Part shown: piece after piece, positions 44,700 through 56,671 of the stretch
Numbering within the stretch: the stretch's first letter is position 1
How the letters are laid out: every line of letters begins with the position of its first letter
Origin: Limnephilus marmoratus
Lineage: Eukaryota; Arthropoda; Insecta; Trichoptera; Limnephilidae
Assembly: GCA_917880885.1 (NCBI GenBank)
Contig: OU862916.1
Coordinates: 54,224,831 to 54,288,830 of the forward strand
Reading direction: 5' to 3'
DNA: 64,000 nt
The notes under the pieces: generated by a model
Database searches by the model: none
Seen by the model: only the letters and a program-made list of their open reading frames with translations
Told to the model about the DNA's origin: nothing
Program-made: the position numbers and the translations under genes

Positions 44700-45530
44700 A
44701 AAAACTGTAAATAAATAATAAAGGAATTTTATTAATAAAAAATAATAATAAATAAGCTTTGGTATTATCAAAAATGGCTGGCGAGAAGTAAATATTTAAT
44801 TAAATTTGTGTTTATACAAGGTTTGTTAATTATTTTTTTTATTCGTTCGAGTAGTGAAAATTTTAATATCGCTACAACCTCATTACACCGTTTTACTACT
44901 GAAATCTCTTATGATTTGCTCACAAAAACCCAGACACGAAGTCCCATATATTTTTGTAAGCCGCAAATCGTTCTGGCCCATTAACCTTTCCTCTGTCCCT
45001 AATTACTCACTCAGCTTATTTCTGGTATAACATTCAACATATACAAAAAAAACTCCGGTGAAGAAGTCGAGAAACGTGACAATATATGCTGAACCTGTTT
45101 GAATATTGCACTTTTTGTCTTTGTGTACGGTAATGTAGTGTCTCCACGCTCAACACGTGGTATCATCATGCATTTTTATTCCCAGCTGTGTAACATCTCG
45201 TGAGAAGAAACGGTTTTTGTCCAAAACACCTGTTCGCAAAAAGAAAGGCAAGTTGTTAGAAGTTATAAGCGTCAAGCGATGTGGCAAGAGCTGTTACTCG
45301 GAGTTCGGAGTGCTTTCGAGTTATTTTGTCCAAAACGTTTATTTAGTCATTTACCGAGTCAATTATAATATATAAATAATGTTTATACAATATTAATCTT
45401 CTAAAGACATAAAACGTTTAACATTCCCAACTGTTATTAGATTATGAAAGGTAAATATATGCCTACTTGGTTCAATAACTACCAAATAATAAAATAATCT
45501 TTGTAAATCTCCCCCATTGAATCACACCAT
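44700..45530. other. Unassigned noncoding DNA
   Basis: Nothing supported; chance ORF of 72 codons at 45157. Confidence 0.35.
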
Positions 45531-46061
45531 CTATATCATAGGTTCTCAACGTGGGTAATAACGCCCCTTTGCGGGCGTTTGAGACTTCCAGGGGGGCAGT
45601 AGAGAAAATTAGGGGGAGTTGAGATGGGCGGTCGAGGGCGTGGACAGGTAAAAAAGTATGGTCTAAAAAGACAAAAAACACGCTAATCATTCAGATCTAC
45701 ATTAATATTCAGATCTACATTAAATTGGATGATAGGATTTATTTTTTATTTTTTATTAAAGATATAATATTATCATATTACGTGAAATATTATTATTAAG
45801 AATTGACACTGTATCATGAACACAAGAAGGAAGGAGGTACTTAAAATTAGTGACCGACCGAATTCGGTTTCGGCAAAAAACTCTAGTTTTCGGCATCAGT
45901 TTCCGAAACTTTTTTAGACATGTTAAAAATCGATTGTTTACTGTTATTTGGCTCATTTTTTACCCTTATTCAGACAGTTAATACGTGTTAATTTAAATAA
46001 ATAAAAAAATCAATATAATGAATAACTTATTACTTTGTATAAAACCACTATATTTAAAACA

Positions 46062-46104
46062 ATATCAACATGTTTCGACAACAATGTTGTCTTCATCAGG
46101 ATAT
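46062..46104 (-). ncRNA. Hammerhead-ribozyme-like motif (left arm)
   Basis: Exact inverted copy of 46146-46188. Confidence 0.5.
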
Positions 46105-46145
46105 GTTACTATGATATTTATTTACTCTATTAGTATCATAGTAAC

Positions 46146-46188
46146 ATATCCTGATGAAGACAACATTGTTGTCGAAACATGTTGATAT
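46146..46188 (+). ncRNA. Hammerhead-ribozyme-like motif (right arm)
   Basis: Helix I ATATC/GATAT (46146-150 with 46184-188); core CTGATGA (46151-157); helix II GACAAC/GTTGTC (159-164 with 168-173) with loop ATT; GAAA (174-177); helix III self-complementary ACATGT (177-182); H17 is T (183), so the cleavage triplet is GTT. All conserved core bases are present. Helix III with a 2-nt loop is very short, as in minimal or dimeric hammerheads known from Penelope-like elements. Its place inside a palindrome means a read-through RNA might fold as one long hairpin instead. Confidence 0.55.
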
Positions 46189-46530
46189 TGTTTTAAATAT
46201 AGTGGTTTTATACAAAGTAATAAGTTATTCATTATATGAAAAATGATGCCACAAAATAAATTTGCGAAGTTTGAAGAAGTAAAAAAATCAATAATTGAAG
46301 TTTGTGAAAAATTATATATTTTTTACTTTACTTCTAAAAAATAAACAAAATTTATAAAAAAATAACAAAACATGTTAATTACATCTTGGAACTTCTCGTT
46401 CGGCTGACTTCGGGTGAGTTCGTGGCTCGTATGTCACCCGCCATCATCAGCAAAACACTCAATGAAGTCCTTTCTGAAGTGTTGATTTGGCAAATATTTG
46501 TTCCATGGAGTAGTTAACAATTAAATTAAT

Positions 46531-46740
46531 TTTCGTTATTTGTTTTTGGGGTGTTACGCCGTGTTGCGCTACCTCCTTCTTTAGCCAACGTTTCGGACAT
46601 CGTTGCAGTGTCCATCATCAAGGCAGATCCGGCAGATCCGGTAGATGTGACCATACATCTACCGAATCTGCCGGATCATCTACAAATAACGAAATTTTTG
46701 GCCGTGAAAATCTTAAAACGTGTCATACTCAATTATTGTT
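46531..46740 (-). repeat. Hammerhead repeat copy (GTTATGCCGTGTTGCGC family)
   Basis: TTCGTTATTTGTTTTTGGGG, CGCTACCTCCTTCTTTAGCC, then CTGCCGGATC units and CGTGAAAATCTTAAAACGTG. Its hammerhead-like motif (46584-46625, minus) has TTGATGA, losing the essential C, so it should be inactive. Confidence 0.65.
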
Positions 46741-47279
46741 TTTTTATTTCCTTTAACACTTATAATGAGGTCCTACCTTTATAATGTAAGTGTTCATTAT
46801 TGACAAATTTTTATTCCAAGAAGTAGTTAACATGTTTTTTTTTTTTTTTTATAAATTTTGTTTATTTTATAGAAGTAATAAAAAAAAATATTTCACCTAG
46901 TTACTTTAATTATTGTTTAATTTAACACGTGTTAACTGCCTGAGTAAGTGTAAAAATAAGCCAAATAACAGTAAACCATAGATTTTTAACATGTCTAAAA
47001 AAGTTTCGGTTTCAGTTTCGGCCGAAACTGAGACAGAACCGATGATTCGGTTTCGGTGGAAAGTCCTGTTTCGGTCGGACACTACTTAAAATACAGCAAA
47101 AGCTGAAAAAAGGTATAACAAATAATTTAACATATTTTTAATCGAATTAGTGATTCCGTGACAGTTGAGCCCCCCCCCCCCTCCCCCCTAAGTAAAAAAA
47201 TTGTGGGGCTCTAAAAAAAATATATTCTCAAAGTGGGAGGTGGGCAAAATAAGGTTGAGAATCTATGATCTAGATTCTA

Positions 47280-49190
47280 GTAAACCACCCCTGTAACGCA
47301 AAATCCTCATCGCTCATCTTATGACGTCTATGGAATTTGTTTATTAAAAAAAATTAGAATATTCTCTCTATATCCATGGGAAGCCCCTCATTGGAAGCAT
47401 TTTTTTAATATCTCCATGTAAAGAACATGTTCCGAACTTTGACGGATATCATCGAGCCCTTTCGGCTCGACCTAGACCTTTTAATGGTGCAAACTTTTAA
47501 AGGTTTACATTGAACTGTTTTGACCTTACAAGTTGTAGTAATAATAATGATCGGATTAGTTCTAAGACCACTTTACATTTTAATTTATTTAATATAACTT
47601 ATAATATAACTTATTTATAATAACTTATCACTTACAGCTAATCCTTATAAAATAGAGTTATTGGTATATGATTCTTTGAATTGTCTCGTCCTTCGTCTTT
47701 TCTCGTTTGTTTTTATTATAACTATCTAGAAATATTTAGTGTTCAACGTAATACGTATTCAATAAAATTTTACATAAGCCCTTATGTTCTACAGCCTGTA
47801 TGGAATTATTGAATTATTTACCCAAAAAGATAAAGCACCATTGTAGAATATTCTCTAAACGTTACATATTGTAACGTTTAACGATTGTTAATGTATTTGG
47901 CAATCTTCATACTTGTTGTAAATATATTTAGATCCATTAACTCCTCAAGCTAATTTTTCGCTTTTCGGAACAACTCATATAAGTCTCAAAGAAATTGTTG
48001 TGTCTCCCTTACTATCATCGTTAGAAATATGATCTAAATCAGGGATGCCCAACCTGTGGCTCAGTTGAAGATATTTTGAGACCCAAAATGAAGTTTTGGC
48101 TTTAATTTTTTTGGATTTTGATATGCATACAAAAAATAAAAACATATTTTCGTAAATTAATCACATTCGTATTATATTTTGCGAAATTAGAACTTTCTTG
48201 TTATTAGACCTCGGATTCTCAATGGGGATTTTGATTTATTGCTTGAAAAGTGCCAGGCGTTATGAATTTATTTTCGTAATCAATTCCAAGTGGTAATTTT
48301 TTCCGCACATTACTCGGAAGATCGAATGAAACTGACCTGATTTTAATAAGTGGAGGGTGAGGACACACATAAGCATGGGTGTAGTCAGTGTAAGCCGTTA
48401 TTAAAAAAATTATGTTTATTTCGAATTATATGATTTAAAATCGTGTTTCATCACCTTTCAAAAACATTTTTTGGATGTGTCAGAAATTTTCCATTTATTT
48501 TGAGTTTATTGCAAAGGGCCCGAGACCTGAGGGGTTAGAAACGTAACGAATGTATCTCAATGAAATTGCTTATCTTATTTTCAACGGAAACAAGATCTGC
48601 CTACGAAAACCCCAACGTTTTGATTAATTCTTCTCCTGCTCTTAAATTTCTGACTGAATTCCCGGTAAGACAAACCAACAACAAACAATGAGTAGACAAA
48701 ACACCTTCTAATGGAATTGGATTTCTGAAAACGAAATCACACAGCCATCCTTTTTCCCGAATAGTGCCATATTACCTTATGTGTTGCCTCTGTTTCTTCA
48801 AGGCATAACTTTGCAAACGGAAAACTACTCGAAGAATCTTATATAGGGAAATGCTTACCCCATTATGTATTTGTGGGAAACTGATTTTGTTTATCTCCAA
48901 GTGGAAAGTTTCGAAATTTGGTTGTTGCTCTTACTTGAACATACTCAACAATTTGAGTAAAACGAAACTGTTTCGTATCTTTGCACTTCTTTCAAGAGTT
49001 GAAGATTTCAAATCTCTCTTCCCAACGCGTAACATTCTCAGAATGAGGATACCACAGTTCCACTAACTACTAACTGCGAACAGTTTAAATTCTTGTTTAG
49101 TAATTTAGTATCACATAAACGACGGTGCTGTTATAATTTTGTACCAATCAATGGTCAAAGAAGGTATGTCAGATTTTATTGTATGTATTT
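47280..49190. other. Unassigned noncoding DNA
   Basis: At 48042 CAGGGATGCCCAACCTGTGG resembles a lone hAT left end; no partner was found. No coding region supported. Confidence 0.35.
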
Positions 49191-49214
49191 CTTACTTGAC
49201 CTCGATAATAAAAT

Positions 49215-49485
49215 TGAAGAGAATATAAAATCCCAGAAGAGACAGGAAGAAGCAAGAAGAGACAAGAAAAGCTACGAAGTGCCAACAAGAGCCGAGAAGA
49301 GACGGAAGATTCTAGAAGCGGCATGAAGTGACAATACGAACCAAGCAGAAGCCAAAAGTACAAAGAAGATTCGTCAAGATCCAAGAAAAGCCAAGAAGAC
49401 ACGATAAGATCCCAGAAGAGACGAGAAGAAGCAAGAAGAGACAAGAAAAGCCCAGAAAAGGCAAGAAGAAGGAAGGCATAAAGGA
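49215..49485. repeat. Purine-rich 10-bp-phased minisatellite
   Basis: About 25 degenerate decamers of the type AAGANNCAAG (GAAGAGACAAGAAAAGCCCA) in near-constant 10-bp phase. Flanked by the direct repeat TTGACCTCGATAATAAAATT (49198) and TTGATCTCGATAATAAAATC (49690). The 77-, 93- and 113-codon ORFs through it are repeat artefacts. Confidence 0.7.
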
Positions 49486-49719
49486 AAGGGCAAAAAATCA
49501 TAACGCTCAACCCATTCCTTTATTCCTGCCTATCCTAAATTCCAATATTGGCTTCTTAGGTTGCCATGTATACAGGTCGATTAAACTCCAACCTCCTTCC
49601 CATCCTTAGAGCACATGTTCCAAGTCCTAACAAATCAGTGCCCCCCGGGACAGGAGTGCTCCTGGCTGGGAGGCACAATCGATCGTACTTGATCTCGATA
49701 ATAAAATCGATTCGTTCAA

Positions 49720-50620
49720 CATGATTTAAAAAACAACATGGACATTTAAAAAAATATTAATGTATACCATTTTAATAGGTAATGTATATTTTTGTCACCA
49801 ATTAAATTCTTGTTTCATTTCCTTACAGCATTCTGGAATATCCATACATGGTCTCACAAAGTGGAATGTACATTTTCTTAGAATTTGGTACCTGTATTTA
49901 TATGGGAGATGACATCACAAGTGGTTCTAAGATTTCGTCGGCAATGCATTTTAAGTAGTTATATGTATTACCTACCTATCCAAAATATGCATTTCTAAAG
50001 TGTGAATTATCATATTCTGCGATACGGTAGAAGCTTGGCGTTTTGTTTGCCTCGTGTTGTTGATGTTATCGTATCGAGTTTCCGTTTTTAAGAAACCATT
50101 ACGGAAGTTCCCAGAAACTGTGCAGTAATTCACACACGAAGAAAAGTTTTATATAATGCCGATCTTAGAAGTGTATGAAGTAAGTATTTTGATGAGACTG
50201 AATTATTTGCATAATGCGATCTAACGAAAGATTATAAAAACATGCACCGGTTCAACCTCTCCTAGTAATATCGCTTCGACTGGGAATATCCAATAACAAT
50301 GACTGCTGTGTTAAACTGACTCTTACTAACCATCACGCCATTTCTGCGCAATGGTAGGCAGAGAGCATAGACCGCCATATAAACTGTCACAACATAAAAC
50401 ATGACTCCACTCAAATATTTGATCCACTTGATCAAACTGTATTTCTGGGGCGTCCATGACTTCTTTCAATCAACGCGTCATTTATTATCCTCCTTCACTC
50501 CTTTCTCCATTCACCCACTCTACGTGTCCTAACCATCGGGATTTAAAAGCTTCAATTTCTTAGGGCCAGTGTTTCACAAAATTTGAATAAATCAAAATTC
50601 AAAGTTTTTTTTAAGATCTT
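49720..50620. other. Unassigned noncoding DNA
   Basis: No supported feature. Confidence 0.35.
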
Positions 50621-50622
50621 GA

Positions 50623-51260
50623 TGGCCTCCGTAGTTGAGGGGTTAGGATCTTGACTCGCAATCCGAATGTCGCGGGATCGAATCCTAGCGTGCGCAAATA
50701 CATTTTATTTGATTAATTTGTGTTTTTTTTTACACGAGCTCCACACAAGAGGCCCTGAGGAAAATAATTTCCCTTGTCATCTTTGTCATCTTTGGGAATT
50801 GTCATCTTTGGGGATGTTGTGTGGAGGGTTTTTTTAGGGAAAGGAGGAGAGGAGAGTTCTGGGAAGGAAAAGGGTTTATGGGGTGGGTAGGAATCTGTAG
50901 TTCAGTGTATCCTGGTCATCCGCCTCCAAGGCCTAGACAAACCTCACCCCATGAACCCGGGCACCCCTGCTAAATCACCAAACGTAGCGAACCACTTGGG
51001 GTGACCTATGGCAGAGGTATTGGTTATCCAATAAAGATTCCCATTCCCGCCTCCCAAATAATTAATACAATTAATCCATAATATATTTGCGGCACGTTCC
51101 AGAATGGAAGATACTCTCAATATCGCCCAGGTGTAAGACCACCATTCAAAATCAAAACGTTGCTTGAAATGGCTTTTCAAGCAACGTTTTGATGACCAGA
51201 TCTGAATATTCCGGTACTTCCCTACCTACCTGTTCCCCATCTCATTTCCTCCCCTCTAAA
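50623..51260 (+). mobile_element. Family B tRNA-SINE split by a minus-strand family C copy
   Basis: tRNA-like head 50623-50695 (TAGTTGAGGGGTTAGG; B box GGATCGAATCC), then CATTTTATTTGATTAATTTG; family C occupies about 50728-51055 in inverse orientation (poly(T) start, CTCCACACAAGAGGCCCTGA; end CCATTCCCGCCTCCCAAA); family B resumes with ATATTTGCGGCACGTTCCAG. So family C was active after family B. Confidence 0.75.
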
Positions 51261-53100
51261 AAGTCCATTAAAAATGTACGTAAATGATTGGGCATCATGT
51301 CTGTCTTATGTACTGAAATAATAAAAAAAAATAATTTTGAAGTTCTGTGGAAGTCCTATTGAAGTTTAATTTTTATTTCAGTTCTGATGGAGAACTTGCC
51401 CATTAATGGAATAATTAACAGAACTTAACACAGAACTTACAAATCACCCATGAAATATGATGAATCGTTACGCTTTTTTCTTTCATCACACTCAAAATAC
51501 GTTTCCCCGAAATACTTTTTTTGTTTGTTAATCTTTCTAATTAGCAAACCTCTTACATGGAAAATGAAAATATATCCTCTCACGTAAATTCAGTCATTAA
51601 ATTTTAATGCTATATAAAGTTCGTCCTTGGTCTTCTGTTACTAAGCTGATTTTTCCTAGAACCAGAATATCTATGAAGATTCACTGATAAGTAAATGTTT
51701 GTATACGCATTGTATACAGTATACACAGTCTTTGCATACCTAACCCTAGTAGAAACATGCTGATAAATCCGGTTTACGAGTCTTTATTTGACTGATTTCG
51801 GTTTAAAGTGAAATTTTAAGAGCTTTGTGTCAAGAATGTTGATTGTATCCTTGAAATATTTATATTCCACTTAACATATCAAGTTATTTACACAGGTATG
51901 TACTTCATTTTTTCAGCTATTTTCAGGTCGTAAAAACTAGTAGATTTTAATCATAGTGCGCTATATTCTATAATCATTTGCGAATTGTAATAAGAAAAAA
52001 CTTGTGTTTAAAAAATAAATACTTAAAATCCTTTATAACTTTTCCACTTATGGTTTTTGTTAGCGGATTTTTTCACCTTCAAGGAAAAAGTTATGTAGGT
52101 TTTTAATTTAAAAATGATATTGAAATTATTGCCAAGAATGCTCAGTATCGGTATTTTATTAAATATCGTTTATTACAATTTTAATTTAATAAATAAAATA
52201 ATGATCATTATTAAACAGAAGAGAAGAATTTAACAAATTTGTGTTTAAATGTGAACTATTTTTCGCTGAAATTTTTGTACATTTTAATGATAATAATGCT
52301 TGGCTAGTAGGTAGGTACTTTTGTGAAAAAAACTTGAAGGTCCTTTTGCCGAGCTGGGAAAATTGTCAAACAGTTGAAATTCTCAACTAAAATTCGGACG
52401 ATTTTTTGGTCTGTGACATAGTTAAAGTCGCCAGTCGGTTCAGGTACGATTTTTGTGACAAAATGTAAAAAAAAAAATAACTTGGAATATCCAAAATTGA
52501 TAGAATTGAAATTAGGCACAACAGACTAGCTATAAAGTAGATATTGCCAGTGATACTGGCAAAGTGGCAGAAGAAGCAGAGGAAGTAGAGGAAGGTTACC
52601 AGTGCGCTGGAGTGACCAAATATCACTGGCGTCCGATAGGTCGGTATCCGCAGCTCTCCACGCAGCGACACAGCGCGGAACCGCGAGAAGAAGTGGGGGA
52701 GCCTTATCCACCATTGAAATTGGAGTAGTAGTCATCATGCTAAGCAACGAGGAACAGGCTTAAGAAGAAGAAACACTTTTAGTAACTACCACTGGCAGTG
52801 ACTATGAGTTACTCCAAAGTTGGAGTCGTATTATAGTTGAAAGCCTATTGTCGACGCCTAGCTCTTCCAGATTGGCACTGAGCATTTCGAGGACTTATAT
52901 CCGCTTTCCTTCGCTGACTCTAAGTGTCCATGTTTCCCCGCCTTATAGAAATATGGGGAAAATCAACGTTTGGACGAGTGCAGTTGGCAGTCTTCGTTTT
53001 GCCTCTGTCTTTTGTTATGCAAATTCTTCTTTTCACTGCAAAAGCGATAACCCTCTTCTCAATGATAAAGATAGTGGATAAATAAATATAATGCGTAAGT
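51260..53100. other. Mostly unassigned; possible LINE or host fragments at 52540-53050
   Basis: Opposing ORFs of 70-94 codons at 52387-52747 lie in a GC-richer patch (GGTCGGTATCCGCAGCTCTC) that looks like a dispersed element, but I cannot name it. Confidence 0.3.
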
Positions 53101-53109
53101 ACCGACCAT

Positions 53110-53758
53110 AAATACCCTGAGAACTCTTTACTGCTCCTTGGTTCTCCCCCATCTTGAATAATATGCTTGTGTTATATGGTCTCCTTTTTATGCTGTCCAT
53201 ATTCGTCATATTGAGTCCGTTCAACATCGGTTCCTAAAAGGGATTGCTAGGAGGCTAGGATTAAAGCGAGGCAATCACTCGTATGTTGAAATTGAACAAA
53301 CTCTAAACCTTTCTCCTTTAGAAGACAATCGGAAAAAATCTGATCTCATTTGTTTCTTTAAAATTATTAACTGTTTAATCGATTCACCTACATTACGACA
53401 AGCCATCACATTCAATATACCTTCTCGTAGAAATTAAGACCTGCTTTTCCTCAATCAGCACTCGACTAATTATTATGGTTATAACTCACCACTGTCCAGA
53501 ATGTGTAGACTGGTCAACTCACCTTGATTTTTTTGGTATTAGCTTAAATGATTTCTGTCGCTCTTTAAACAATTGAAGATATTTTATATTTACCCTAATT
53601 TTTGCAAAGTTTTGACGTGACTTGACACTTCTTTTTTCTTCTATTTTCTCTGCTTGTCTTTGCTTTCATATACCATCCTCATCCTTACAATGTTCATTTC
53701 TAAATTTCGTGATACTTTGTTGTAAATTGGACGTAAGTCCGTTGATAAATGAATAAAT
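53110..53758 (+). pseudogene. Jockey-like LINE RT C-terminal fragment with 3' UTR
   Basis: One plus-strand frame reads LRTLYCSLVLPHLEY, an indel, then CVIWSPFYAVHIRHIESVQH and RFLKGIARRLGLKRGNHSY, the same thumb motifs as the 2125-2752 fragment. It continues with LSPLEDNRKKSDLICFFKII and, after an in-frame TAA near 53439, DLLFLNQHSTNYYGYNSPLS, ending in further stops near 53525. Length and order match the last 150 or so codons of jockey-type ORF2. The 3' UTR ends with the hairpin GGAC-GTAA-GTCC (53729-53740) and a TAAATGAATAAATAACA tail. Two or more nonsense changes and an indel show that it is old. No TSD was found by eye. Compared with the copy at 2125 it is clearly a different subfamily. 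Confidence 0.75.
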
Positions 53759-53759
53759 A

Positions 53760-55540
53760 ACATCGCCCGTTTAGTATAAAATTAGCAAATTACTAACTAA
53801 AGGTTTTGATTAGGTTAGGTTTTCAATACATTTCCTGATGATGCGTAAGCAAGTACCGAGATAATGCCTAATATCATCTGTTAATTACTACATTCTCTGG
53901 TTTTTATTGAGGAAGCTGGTGTCACTTAATCTCTGACGTCAGCGAAACAAGAACCATTGATAATTGCCGAATCACGCGGCCAACTCTTCTATTGGTTAGC
54001 TGCGATTTAATTCACACATGAACCATTATTTGATAAGTAAACCGACCTTATCCACTGCGCAATGCGCAATACGCGCGAACTTCTATAACCAAGCAACGGC
54101 CGCTACGAGGGATTGTACTCATGTATTTTTATAGATTTTAGATTGTTTAACTAAGAGCAACGAATTGAGAATACATTTATAATATTATTATATAAATTTC
54201 ATGCCAGAGCTGTTGGTAGATAATGGCTGATGGCTGACCTTGAGGCTGGACTAGGTCAATGGCTTATTTGGGTGTACGCGCGCCTCCCACTCAGGGGCCG
54301 TTTATTTTCAAACTAACTACGCGCCAGCAGTTTTTCATTTATCTTCATTTAGGGAATTTTTATTCGTAGGTAATCGGTAATGACTTGTTTTGAATTTTAA
54401 TTGAAACACTGGCTTTGTGTACATCACTTTGTTTATAAATAAAATACTACCGGTTTCGGCTGCCATTCATTCATTCTAAAATAAGAAATATACTGCGGTT
54501 TAGCTTAACTGAAGTTTAGCTAAGCTTATTTAAGCTTGTTTATAATAAGCTTAAATAAGCTTAGCTAAAAATAAGTAATAGATTAAAAAATATTATCATC
54601 AAACACGCTAATTTCAGTTGTCTGTCTGTGTTTGTAACTGATTCGTTGTACTCGGATTTATTTTGAATTTAAGTGTCAACTTCAAAATTTTAACGGGTGT
54701 GACAAGAATTCAGACTATCCCGTGATTTTTCTCGTTTCTGCACTAGTTTGATTTATAACCAATTTACTTTGTGCAGGTAAATAACATTTGATTTTTTTTT
54801 ATGAAAAACAATTAATTCTTTAAATACATTACCCTGGTACCATAGCACTCAGTATAAAATAGTTGTAACCCTAAAATAATATAATGTTATAAACGTAGTA
54901 GTCTTCTTTATTCTATGGTTATTAAAATAACAGATTTATCATAAGGAAATGTTATAGTCGATTGATTTTATTTTCTATAATTTAATTTATTCTATTTTGG
55001 AGGAAATAATATATGTATAATGCGTTGTTAAACCATAAATAAAGTCTTAAATTTTGCCTTCTTTAGGGCATATGTATATGAACTGCAGTTCAATCAAAAT
55101 TTCTATGTGTTTGTGACTAAACCTGTTTGCTTAGTGGAAAATATAGTTAAGTAATAATAAATAGTTACAGAATTTCATTTCATAATTTCGTAACCTAAAA
55201 TGAATAGGTTCTTTGTTTTATAATGTTTCTTATACGAGAGGAAGAACGCGATTATGGTGATGTACATGGTTAAGATTCCAACTTTTTTTTCTATTTTAGA
55301 GTTTTGTGCCCGCTTACGGGCAATTCCTTACCCGTAAGTAGAACTGGAATCGCCCCTCGGTTGTACGACTTTCTGAAAATGGTGCAACAGATCTCTTTAT
55401 ACGCCCTTAAATTTCACAACAATTGCGCAACATTGTGCAATAGTTGTTATTGCGCCATCATTTATTACAATCGTACAACTGGCGTATAGATAATTGCATT
55501 TTAACAAACATTTATTTCACCCAATTTTTTTTTACAATAG
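53760..55540. other. Unassigned noncoding DNA with one perfect hairpin
   Basis: 54515-54569: a 23-bp perfect stem (TTTAGCTAAGCTTATTTAAG...) with a 9-nt loop (54538-54546). Otherwise nothing supported. Confidence 0.4.
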
Positions 55541-55544
55541 CTTC

Positions 55545-55950
55545 TTATAGGAGGATCTGAGGATAAAAAATCCCCCGGCCTGTGTCATCTTTGGGGATGC
55601 TGCGTGGAGGGTCTGTTTAGGGGAAGGTAGAAGAGGAGGTTATGGGAAGAAAAAACGTATGAGGTGTGGGTAGGAACCTGGAGGTCAATGTGTTCTGGCG
55701 TGACGAACATATAAACCCATCCCTCCCACTGCGATGCAAGCCGATGTTCCATAAGATGTCAAAAAGTCTCCCTCAACCGGTCTCTCCCGATCCGGCCCGA
55801 CACGCAATGGGTGGACAAAAGCATCCTCCGCCAAGACCTAGACAAACCTCACCCCATGAACCCGGGCACTCCTGCTAAGTCGCCAAAGGTAGTGTACACT
55901 TGGGGTGACCTACGGCAGCAGTGTCGGTACCTATACCCACCTCTAAAATT
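55545..55950 (-). repeat. Family C SINE-like copy
   Basis: Contains CTGTGTCATCTTTGGGGATG, CGGTCTCTCCCGATCCGGCC, ACCTCACCCCATGAACCCGG and TAAGTCGCCAAAGG. The 60-73 codon ORFs in it are chance. Confidence 0.75.
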
Positions 55951-55999
55951 CCAATGCTCCAATTGTAACACAAAAATAATCTCTATTTCATAATCCTGA

Positions 56000-56660
56000 A
56001 AACATAACAATTTTAAAATGTGCCTGTACATAATTTTTTCTAAATCGGTGATCTTTTTTCTTAATGACACGTGTTTTTTCTTAATAACCCGTGTTTTTTC
56101 TTAATAACACGTATATACATGACAAGTATCCCGCAACACTGACATTAATTCATGAATGCGCACACTTTAGCGCCTACTCTTCTTTGTTATGACTGCGACA
56201 AAGATTGTAAATAAATACGCGCAGGCATGTGTCAAGTGTAAAGTCCAGTCCAGTGTGCAACGTGTGCAGTATGCAGCCTGTGTAGTGTACCTACTACTGC
56301 TGTGTATAGTATTGTGCATAGCGCATTCATTCACAGGCGACTCTAGTGGCCGGAGTGTAAAAGCGCAATTCTACACCTCGGAATGTTGATAACTTTCCAC
56401 TTATTCTGCCTGACGCCGGATTGACTGGAGACACTCGACGACTGCTCTGCAATTATCATTGGGTTGCATTATTATATCACATTTTTCCTGTTATTTTATA
56501 TGCACTTATATTTTTGTATTTTTTTTGCTTTTAATGTGTCTTTGTCTCTATTTGTTTGTATGTAGATACACAAGGAAAGGAAGGATTTTAATTAGCGATT
56601 CCTGAGTAAATTTGGATTATAAATGTACACATGTAATTTTGCTTTCCAATTAAAAACAAT
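56000..56660. other. Unassigned noncoding DNA
   Basis: TTTTTTCTTAATAACACGTG-type triplicate near 56045-56110. A 66-codon ORF at 56189 has a hydrophobic core (YLLLLCIVLCIAH) but no recognised identity. Confidence 0.35.
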
Positions 56661-56671
56661 AAAAAAAAATC

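Larger units (their letters stand above)
46013..46237. repeat. 225-bp near-perfect palindrome holding two inverted hammerhead motifs
   Basis: Centred at 46125, with inner stem GTTACTATGATA/TATCATAGTAAC and a 17-nt loop. The arms carry ATATAGTGGTTTTATACAAA and GTAATAAGTTATTCATTATA. The same arm text follows the 17622 motif, and a second palindrome with related arms is at 60857-60969. Confidence 0.85.
45848..47084. mobile_element. Inner hAT-like element with perfect 8-bp TSD and long TIRs
   Basis: CTTAAAAT is duplicated at 45840-45847 and 47085-47092. Ends TAGTGACCGACCGAATTCGG and complement TAGTGTCCGACCGAAACAGG; the arms remain similar for about 150 bp (AGACATGTTAAAAATCGATT; CTGTTATTTGGCTCATTTTT). 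No transposase. Inside lie the palindrome at 46013-46237 and a hammerhead repeat at 46531-46740. Confidence 0.8.
45537..47267. mobile_element. Outer hAT-like element with near-perfect 8-bp TSD
   Basis: Left end CATAGGTTCTCAACGTGGGT, right end (complement) CATAGATTCTCAACCTTATT, a hAT-type terminus. Flanks ATCTATAT (45529-45536) and ATCTAGAT (47268-47275) agree at 7 of 8 positions. It contains a C-rich subterminal region (47168-47188) but no transposase, and encloses the inner hAT. Confidence 0.65.

Noticed and set aside
48042..48540. hAT element starting CAGGGATGCCCAACC
   Set aside because: Only one end is recognisable; no matching right terminus or TSD found.
49169..49510. 113-codon minus ORF of LLLS type
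   Set aside because: Reverse reading of the purine-rich decamer array.
56189..56389. 66-codon ORF with hydrophobic segment
   Set aside because: No signal-peptide layout, no homologue recognised, sits in an unassigned region with chance ORFs.
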